From positions 1 through 64,000 of the forward strand of contig QHUK01000006.1 of the NCBI GenBank assembly GCA_003222085.1: DNA of 64,000 nt. Reading direction: 5' to 3'. The position numbers were made by a program, and so were the translations under genes. This document shows, piece by piece, positions 59,384 to 64,000 of the stretch (positions are counted from its first letter, which is position 1; every line of letters begins with the position of its first letter). This stretch comes from Gemmatimonadota bacterium (GTDB lineage: Bacteria; Gemmatimonadota; Gemmatimonadetes; Gemmatimonadales; GWC2-71-9). The notes below the pieces were generated by a model. That model made no database searches, was not told the origin of the DNA, and saw nothing but the letters and a program-made list of their open reading frames with translations.

Positions 59384-59962
59384 TTAGAGGACCGCCACCC
59401 GATCGCCCAGCGCGACGATCCCCGTACCCACTCCGACGCAGTAGTACCCGCGCGTTCCCCCCTCCAAGAACTGCAGGGATTCCTTCAAGACGCGCGCTTC
59501 TACGACGCCGCCCAGCGCCCAGCCGGTGAACGGCCGGCACGGTTCGGCGACCTGCAGCACCTCCAGCCGGGCGAGCTCCGGACCTTCGGGTGCCAGCAGC
59601 ACGACGCCGCGCGCCAGGTCCTCGAATGCAATCCGATGCTCGGTCTCGACGATGATGTTCTCACCAGCGCAGCCGAGTGTGATGCGCTCCCCGAAGCGGT
59701 CGCGCATCAGCGCATAGTGGGCCGTGAAGCCGAGCGACACGCCGTGTGCGCCGTCCTCGTTCTTGGTGCGGGGATGCGCGCGGTGATGCACATCCACGAG
59801 CCATGATCCGTCTGGCCCCTCACCCAACGCACCGTCCGGTCCCAGCGCCAGACGGTCCACGGCGAGGAGCGGCATGGGGTCGTACACACGCGTGGGCTTG
59901 TCACCGGTCTTGAGCGAGGAGCGTTGGATTTGCAGTCGGACGATACGGCCGAGCTCGCGCAT
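59384..59962 (-). CDS. MOSC-domain protein
   Basis: The 192 residues from the ATG at 59962 fit the MOSC fold, a beta-barrel related to the molybdenum-cofactor sulfurase C-terminus: KTGDKPTRVYDPMPLLAVDRLAL at the start, LGCAGENIIVE (matching the GxxGENL motif), VAEPCRPFTGWAL (the conserved Cys of the active site) and GTRGYYCVGVGTGIVALGDRVAVL at the end. It may handle Moco-bound sulfur or act like YiiM/YuaD proteins; there are no Moco genes nearby. TAGATT ends 5 bp before the ATG. It is flanked on both sides by the paralogous zinc-ribbon genes. Confidence 0.8.
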   Translation of the reverse strand: MRELGRIVRLQIQRSSLKTGDKPTRVYDPMPLLAVDRLALGPDGALGEGPDGSWLVDVHHRAHPRTKNEDGAHGVSLGFTAHYALMRDRFGERITLGCAGENIIVETEHRIAFEDLARGVVLLAPEGPELARLEVLQVAEPCRPFTGWALGGVVEARVLKESLQFLEGGTRGYYCVGVGTGIVALGDRVAVL

Positions 59963-60010
59963 AACGGAATCTATCAAAACGTGGTATCATGTGGGTCGGT
60001 CATTTCTCCC

Positions 60011-60379
60011 ATGCGCGTCACGCTCGGTTGGGCCCGCTGTGCGGACAACGTGGCGGACATTCTCCGCCGCGGCGCCTGGTACCCCATCGTCGAGGAGTCG
60101 GTGGACGGCCACGTCGTCGTCGAGGTGCGACAGCAGCGGGTGCGCCTGCCGCGTCGCGACGTGACGATTCGCACCGAGGTCCCCGACCATTGGAGCATCG
60201 TGGCCCGGACCGGGGTGCTCCGACCCACCCTGGGCGCGGGGCGGGGGAGTGACGTCGTCACCACCTACGCGGTCTGTCCCCTGTGCCATTATCGGCAGGA
60301 CGTTGCCGGCAAGCCCGACAGCGTGAAGTGCGTCCGCTGCGGCGCGAGCTCACCGGTGGACTGGAGCGAGACGTGCTAG
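60011..60379 (+). CDS. Zinc-ribbon protein of the RRGAWYP type, paralogue 2
   Basis: 122 residues from the ATG at 60011. It shares with the 58908 protein the blocks LRRGAWYPIVEESVDGHVVVEV (against LRRGAWYPVVRISSSHIVVL), VRLPRRDVTIRTEVPDHWSIVAR, TTYAVCPLCHYRQD and VKCVRCGASSPVDW, with the two CxxC pairs kept. TATCAT at 59985-59990 is a possible -10. The MOSC gene runs divergently; the pair flanks it. No known family comes to mind. Confidence 0.8.
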   Translation: MRVTLGWARCADNVADILRRGAWYPIVEESVDGHVVVEVRQQRVRLPRRDVTIRTEVPDHWSIVARTGVLRPTLGAGRGSDVVTTYAVCPLCHYRQDVAGKPDSVKCVRCGASSPVDWSETC

Positions 60380-60382
60380 AAC

Positions 60383-60525
60383 GTCATCCGCTGTCCGTCA
60401 TCCGTCATCCGTAAAATCAGCCCCTTGCGCGGCCGTGAATGTTATTAGTATGTTAACTATCAACATATTAACTTCATCACCGACTTCCACGGTGTACGGA
60501 TAACGGATCACGGACGACGCATGAC
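60383..60525. repeat. Inverted heptad arms bracketing the MarR promoter
   Basis: The left arm GTCATCC, GCTGTCC, GTCATCC, GTCATCC (60383-60410) directly follows the zinc-ribbon gene. The right arm GGATAAC, GGATCAC, GGACGAC, GCATGAC (60498-60525) is its 7-bp-phased reverse complement and contains the ATG of the MarR gene (60521). The about 87 bp between the arms are A+T-rich and hold the promoter and operator. The same unit type forms the half element at 1496-1530. Confidence 0.85.
60445..60474 (+). promoter_or_regulatory. Autoregulatory promoter/operator of the MarR gene
   Basis: TTAGTA at 60445-60450 and TAACTT at 60469-60474 with 18 bp between. The spacer is covered by TATGTTAACTATCAACATA (60449-60467), an inverted repeat with 6-bp arms around 7 bp. 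MarR proteins bind palindromes of this size, so repression of its own gene is likely. Confidence 0.6.
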
Positions 60526-60982
60526 AGATCGTTCCGAGCTGGCCCTGCAGCTGACCGACGCCATCGTCGCCGCCAAGGCGGCAGCGGAGCGAGCCGGTGA
60601 CCGCGCGTTCCGCGCCTATGGCCTGTCGCACCGGGCCCAGGCAGCGCTGGTGGCCGTCGACTTGGGGGGGCCGGACGGCGCCCGCCCCAAGGAGATCGCT
60701 GCCCAGCTGCGCGTGTCCCGCGCGGCCGCCACCACCTTCATCCAGCGACTCGAGACCAAGGGGCTGGTCGAGACCAACCCGGACCCGGAAGACGATCGCG
60801 GGGTGCGCGTGACCCTCACCCGGCGGGGCCTCGAAGTGTTACTGCGCGCCGGGCAGCTCGAGCGCCGCCTCGCGGCCCGCGCGATCGAGGGACTGCCCGC
60901 GTCGAGCATCGCCCGGGCGGTTCATCTGCTCGCGGAGTTCAAGCAGCGGCTCGAACAGAAGCAGATCGGGGTCGTGCACTAG
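60521..60982 (+). CDS. MarR-family transcriptional regulator
   Basis: A 153-residue winged-helix repressor. The helix-turn-helix and wing are seen as GARPKEIAAQLRVSRAAATTFIQRLETKGLVETNPDPEDDRGVRVTLTRRGLEVL at about residues 50-103, with the DDRGVRV wing typical of MarR. Flanking helices form the dimer (LTDAIVAAKAAAERAGDRAFRAYGL and the C-terminal SIARAVHLLAEFKQRLEQKQ). The start codon is inside the last unit of a heptad arm. The regulated gene, other than itself, is unknown; pyruvate kinase is 251 bp downstream. Confidence 0.92.
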   Translation: MTDRSELALQLTDAIVAAKAAAERAGDRAFRAYGLSHRAQAALVAVDLGGPDGARPKEIAAQLRVSRAAATTFIQRLETKGLVETNPDPEDDRGVRVTLTRRGLEVLLRAGQLERRLAARAIEGLPASSIARAVHLLAEFKQRLEQKQIGVVH

Positions 60983-61233
60983 GGCTTACACGTGTGCGTA
61001 TCTTTATGCATGAGCCCTGGGCCCCGCCCTTGCCGCTCGTGCGAGCGAGAGACCACTTGAAGTGCATCGTCTCATTCGGCCGGTCCATATCCACTTAACT
61101 CATCTCCCCAGGTCAGTCTCGGACCCCATGCTCCGGCCTCTTGCCCGATGATTCCGCGGGAGCGTTTTCCACACTCGGGGCGGACGCTCGGAATGTTGAA
61201 AACTGACCGGGGGATAAGAAAGGGGGAACAGCT
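60983..61233 (+). other. Intergenic region and leader before pyruvate kinase
   Basis: I see no gene in these 251 bp. A long-range pair GGTCAGT (61111-61117) and ACTGACC (61202-61208) could close a stem around an inner hairpin with GAGCGT and ACGCTC, so the pyruvate kinase leader may be structured. AAAGGGGGA at 61218-61226 is a strong ribosome-binding site for the CTG at 61234. A TATCTT at about 61000 is a possible -10, with no good -35. Confidence 0.4.
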
Positions 61234-62646
61234 CTGATCCGTCGCACGAAGATCGTCGCCACGCTCGGTCCCGCCACGGGGACGCCCGAGGGCATCGCCG
61301 GGTTGATCGGCGCCGGCGCCAACGTCATTCGCGTGAACTCATCGCACGGAACCCCGGAGCTCCGCGCCAGCTGGATCGCCGCGGTGCGAAAGGCGGCGGA
61401 AGTGGCCGACGTCGCGGTGGCGGTCCTCGTGGACCTGCAGGGGCCGCGCATCCGGGTCGGCAAGCTCGCCGCTCCGCGTGTCCTGCGCGCCGGGGAGACC
61501 GTCGTGTTCGCGCCGGAGGAGGTGGCGCGCGGCGATGAGTTGCCGACGACGTACGCCGATCTCGCCGCCGACGTTCGGCCGGGCGCCCGGATCCTGCTCG
61601 ACGACGGCCTCTTGTCCCTCGAGGTGACGCGCATCGCGGCACCGCGCGTGGAAGGCCGGGTGGTGGACGGCGGGACCCTCACCGCTCACAAGGGCATGAA
61701 CCTCCCGGGGCTGCACGTGTCCGCCCCAGCGCTGACGGAGAAGGATCGTGAGGACGCGGCACACGCGGTCGCCGCCGGCGCCGATTATCTGGGGCTCTCG
61801 TTCGTACGGCGGGCGGAGGACCTGGGAGAGCTGCGCGCGCTCGTCCCCCCCGATGTGAAGCTCGTGGCGAAGATCGAGAAGGCGACCGCGCTCGACGACC
61901 TGGCGCGGATCCTCGAGGCGAGCGACGCCGTGATGGTCGCGCGCGGCGACCTGGGCGTGGAGCTCCCGTTCGAGGAAGTGCCCGCGGTCCAGAAGCGCCT
62001 CATCCGTGAGGCGAACCGCTACGGCAAGCCGGTGATCACCGCCACGCAGATGCTGGAGTCGATGGTGCACCACCCGCGGCCGACCCGTGCCGAAGCGTCC
62101 GACGTGGCCAACGCGATCCTCGACGGGACGGATGCCGTCATGCTCTCGGCCGAAACCGCGGTAGGGGAGTACCCCTTCGAGGCGGTGCGGGCGATGGACC
62201 GCATCATCCGGGAGATGGAGCGGCACGGCCCGGCGGCGGGCGCCGGGGCCCGGGACGAGCGTCGGCTCACCCCCGGCGAGACCGTGTCCGTTGAAGACGC
62301 GATCGCCATCGGCACCAGCGCGGTGGCGCGGATGCTGCGGACGCCCCTCATCGTGACGCTCACGTCGGGCGGGTTCACCTCCCGCAAAGTCGCGGCACTC
62401 CGCACCCCGGTGCCGATCCTCGCCGTGACCACCCAGCCCACGACCTACCGCCAGCTCGCGCTGGTGTGGGGGGTGACGCCGGTCCTGGTGGATCGGGTGC
62501 CGGGCTACGACGCGATGCTCGCCGTGGTGCGCGACCTGATCCTGAAGCGCGCGTACGCGCGCGCCGGCGACCGCATCGTGATGACGGCGGGTCTGCCGTG
62601 GGAGGTCTCCGGAACCACCAACCTGCTCAAGGTCGAGGTCGTGTGA
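61234..62646 (+). CDS. pyk: Pyruvate kinase, apparent CTG start
   Basis: Converts phosphoenolpyruvate and ADP to pyruvate and ATP. The family N-terminus RRTKIVATLGPATGTPEGIAGLIGAGANVIRVNSSHG is in frame upstream of the first ATG/GTG/TTG (a TTG at 61303). Between that motif and the in-frame TGA at 61204 the only near-cognate start is CTG 61234, 7-8 bp after AAAGGGGGA. That gives 470 residues. Catalytic blocks: VLVDLQGPRIRVG, AKIEKATALDDL (catalytic Lys region), VMVARGDLGVELPFEEVPAVQK, ITATQMLESMVHHPRPTRAEASDVANAILDGTDAVMLSAETA. The gene abuts the hydrolase at 62648. Confidence 0.93.
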   Translation: MIRRTKIVATLGPATGTPEGIAGLIGAGANVIRVNSSHGTPELRASWIAAVRKAAEVADVAVAVLVDLQGPRIRVGKLAAPRVLRAGETVVFAPEEVARGDELPTTYADLAADVRPGARILLDDGLLSLEVTRIAAPRVEGRVVDGGTLTAHKGMNLPGLHVSAPALTEKDREDAAHAVAAGADYLGLSFVRRAEDLGELRALVPPDVKLVAKIEKATALDDLARILEASDAVMVARGDLGVELPFEEVPAVQKRLIREANRYGKPVITATQMLESMVHHPRPTRAEASDVANAILDGTDAVMLSAETAVGEYPFEAVRAMDRIIREMERHGPAAGAGARDERRLTPGETVSVEDAIAIGTSAVARMLRTPLIVTLTSGGFTSRKVAALRTPVPILAVTTQPTTYRQLALVWGVTPVLVDRVPGYDAMLAVVRDLILKRAYARAGDRIVMTAGLPWEVSGTTNLLKVEVV

Positions 62647-62647
62647 G

Positions 62648-63427
62648 GTGAGGCTCGTGTTCCTCGGCACGGGCACGTCGTACGGGGTGCCGCAGATCGG
62701 GTGCGGCTGCCGCACGTGCACATCGTCCGACCCGCGTGACCGGCGCACGCGGACGGCGGCGTTGATCGAGTCGGGGGGACGGCGCCTGCTCATCGACACC
62801 CCGCCCGAGCTGCGGCTGCAGCTCGTGACGGCAGGCGTCGGGTCGGTCGACGCCGTGCTGTTCACCCACGCCCACGCCGACCACGTCCACGGCATCGACG
62901 ACCTGCGCGCCTTCTCCGCGCGCCAGCGGGCCCCGCTCGACGTGTACGGCGCAGCGAGCACGCTCGCCGAGCTGGAGCGGCGCTTCGCGTACATCTTCGA
63001 CCGTGCGCCGGCTCAGCCGGGGACGAGCAAACCCGAGCTCGCCGCCCGACCTCTCGAGCCCGATGGCGAAGCCGAGATCGCCGGGATGCCGGTACGCGCC
63101 CTCGCCCTCCCGCACGGCGACCGCACGGTGCTCGGCTACCGCGTGGGACCGATTGCGTACCTCACCGACGCGAAAGCCATTCCGGAGGCGGCGCTCGCCC
63201 GGCTGGTGGGGCTCGAGGTGCTGGTGCTGAACGCCCTGCTGCCGCGCCCGCACCCGCTGCATCTCTCGATCCCCGAGGCCGTCGCCGCGGCGCAGCGGAT
63301 CGGCGCGCGGCGCACCTTCCTCACGCACCTCACGCACGCAACGCTCCACGCGGAGCTGGCGGCGAGTCTGCCGGCGGGCGTCACGCCCGCCTACGACGGA
63401 CTGGTCATCGACGTGAGCCCGGTCTAA
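62648..63427 (+). CDS. Metallo-beta-lactamase-fold hydrolase (PhnP-like)
   Basis: A 259-residue zinc hydrolase with a GTG start. It opens RLVFLGTGTSYGVPQIGCGCRTCTSSDPRDRRTRTAALI, typical of PhnP/RNase Z-like phosphodiesterases, with the HxHxDH zinc motif in LFTHAHADHVHGIDDLRAF at about residues 75-93, a later His in LALPHGDRTVLGYRVG, Asp in IAYLTDA and the final His in RTFLTHLTHAT. Three Cys near the N-terminus (CGCRTC) are as in PhnP. The natural substrate, perhaps a cyclic phosphodiester, is inferred. Confidence 0.9.
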   Translation: MRLVFLGTGTSYGVPQIGCGCRTCTSSDPRDRRTRTAALIESGGRRLLIDTPPELRLQLVTAGVGSVDAVLFTHAHADHVHGIDDLRAFSARQRAPLDVYGAASTLAELERRFAYIFDRAPAQPGTSKPELAARPLEPDGEAEIAGMPVRALALPHGDRTVLGYRVGPIAYLTDAKAIPEAALARLVGLEVLVLNALLPRPHPLHLSIPEAVAAAQRIGARRTFLTHLTHATLHAELAASLPAGVTPAYDGLVIDVSPV

Positions 63428-63454
63428 ATTCGTCGCGAGGAGGGATCGCACGCC

Positions 63455-64000
63455 ATGACGAACGCACCCGAAGCGACGCTGCGACGGTTCCAGAGCCCGG
63501 CCGCGCGCCAGAGCGCCGCGCTGGACGAGCTGGTGCGGCAGGCGGTATTCGGCGCGCCGGAGGAGCGCGAGCAGGCGCGCTGGCTGATCTGGGAGATCGG
63601 CCAGCAGGCGGGGGTGCGGCCCGCGTCGATCCACGAGCTGTACCTCGCGCGCGGTCGCGGGGAAGTCCAGCCGTTCACGACGCCCGCGATGAACATCCGT
63701 GTCCTCTCCTACGACTCCGCGCGCGCCGTCTTCCGGGCCGCGAAGCGCCTCGACGTCGGCGCCCTCATCTGCGAGATCGCGCGCTCCGAGATCGGCTACA
63801 CCGAGCAGCGCCCCGCTGAGTACGTCGCCGTGATGACCGCCGCGGCGCTGCGCGAGGGCTTCACAGGACCGCTGTTCATCCAGGGCGATCACGTGCAGGT
63901 GAACGCCAAGAAGTACGCCGTGGACGCCGAGAGCGAGCTGCAGGCGATCCGGACGCTGATCGAAGAAGAGCTGCACGCCGGCTTTTACAACATCGACGTC
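63455..64000 (+). CDS. Class II fructose/tagatose-bisphosphate aldolase-like protein, 3'-truncated by the window
   Basis: The frame from ATG 63455 stays open for 182 codons to the window end. An AGGAGGG ribosome-binding site is 12 bp upstream. It has an N-terminal extension of about 80 residues (RRFQSPAARQSAALDELVRQAVF and following), then the barrel start VLSYDSARAVFRAAKRLDVGALICEIARSEIGYTEQRP, and GPLFIQGDHVQVNAKKY with the zinc-ligand QGDH of class II aldolases, and GFYNIDV at the cut. The N-terminal extension and GatZ-like features suggest a variant. C-terminal zinc and catalytic residues are beyond the edge. Confidence 0.75.
   Translation, partial: MTNAPEATLRRFQSPAARQSAALDELVRQAVFGAPEEREQARWLIWEIGQQAGVRPASIHELYLARGRGEVQPFTTPAMNIRVLSYDSARAVFRAAKRLDVGALICEIARSEIGYTEQRPAEYVAVMTAAALREGFTGPLFIQGDHVQVNAKKYAVDAESELQAIRTLIEEELHAGFYNIDV

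Overview
The window is 64 kb of GC-rich chromosomal DNA from a free-living bacterium, with dense operons and many ATGA/GTGA stop-start overlaps. The gene set points to a Gram-negative-type cell: a C-terminal beta-barrel protein, lipoproteins and murein recycling. The odd EF-Tu switch I sequence, the abundance of Ser/Thr kinase and FHA genes and the gene order fit an uncultured Gemmatimonadota-like lineage. That placement is an inference from memory, not a database result. I see no rRNA, tRNA, insertion sequence, phage gene or CRISPR array.

Layout. 1-13.7 kb (+): the 3' part of tuf, then the S10-spc ribosomal operon from rpsJ to rplO, followed by secY, adk and map. The usual infA-rpmJ-rpsM-rpsK-rpsD-rpoA-rplQ block does not follow; the minus-strand ftcD overlaps the end of map. 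13.7-16 kb (-): histidine/folate enzyme FtcD and an inositol-monophosphatase-family gene. 16-24 kb (+): trpS, an MgtC-like gene, a 2-hydroxyacid dehydrogenase, pilT, a DapA-family aldolase and a membrane M28 peptidase in a tightly overlapping run, then purA and a YpdA-like flavoprotein. 24.1-24.46 kb: a noncoding gap with a GEMM-I (c-di-GMP-type) riboswitch on the minus strand and its own terminator, but no downstream gene. 24.5-31.8 kb: glycerate kinase, glyS, a small receiver-like gene between two copies of a 28-bp palindrome, hsp20 (-), a small operon with a ubiquitin-like protein, a histone-deacetylase-family enzyme, corA and a dipeptide epimerase. 31.8-37.3 kb: priA, an archaeal-type ornithine-cyclodeaminase-like protein, an unknown gene, fur, pyruvoyl arginine decarboxylase and ccdA. 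37.4-43.6 kb: a glycine-zipper lipoprotein, gamma-glutamyltransferase (-), and a murein-recycling operon murQ-anmK-nagZ behind a 26-bp operator-like dyad. 43.7-48.7 kb (-): a four-gene phosphosignalling operon (zinc-ribbon/FHA, Ser/Thr kinase, PP2C phosphatase, FHA-protease). 48.8-58.8 kb (+): lipoprotein amidase, a metalloprotease/beta-propeller/barrel protein, a second kinase with a TonB-like tail, a gamma-carbonic-anhydrase-family protein and B12-dependent ribonucleotide reductase. 58.9-64 kb: two paralogous zinc-ribbon proteins flanking a MOSC protein, a MarR regulator, pyruvate kinase, a metallo-beta-lactamase hydrolase and a truncated class II aldolase.

The least expected content is in the gaps. 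At least six intergenic places carry inverted or single arms made of degenerate 7-8 bp units (GGATTGC, GGATAAC, GGGAAAC and GGACAGGC types). Two lie inside the ribosomal operon, one supplies the start codon and N-terminus of an exported protein, one brackets a MarR promoter and supplies its start codon, and one sits between convergent genes. Two composite three-hairpin elements and the palindrome pair are further short repeat families. Promoters are readable as TTGNNN, 16-18 bp, TANNTT, often so close to the start codon that the mRNA should be leaderless or nearly so.
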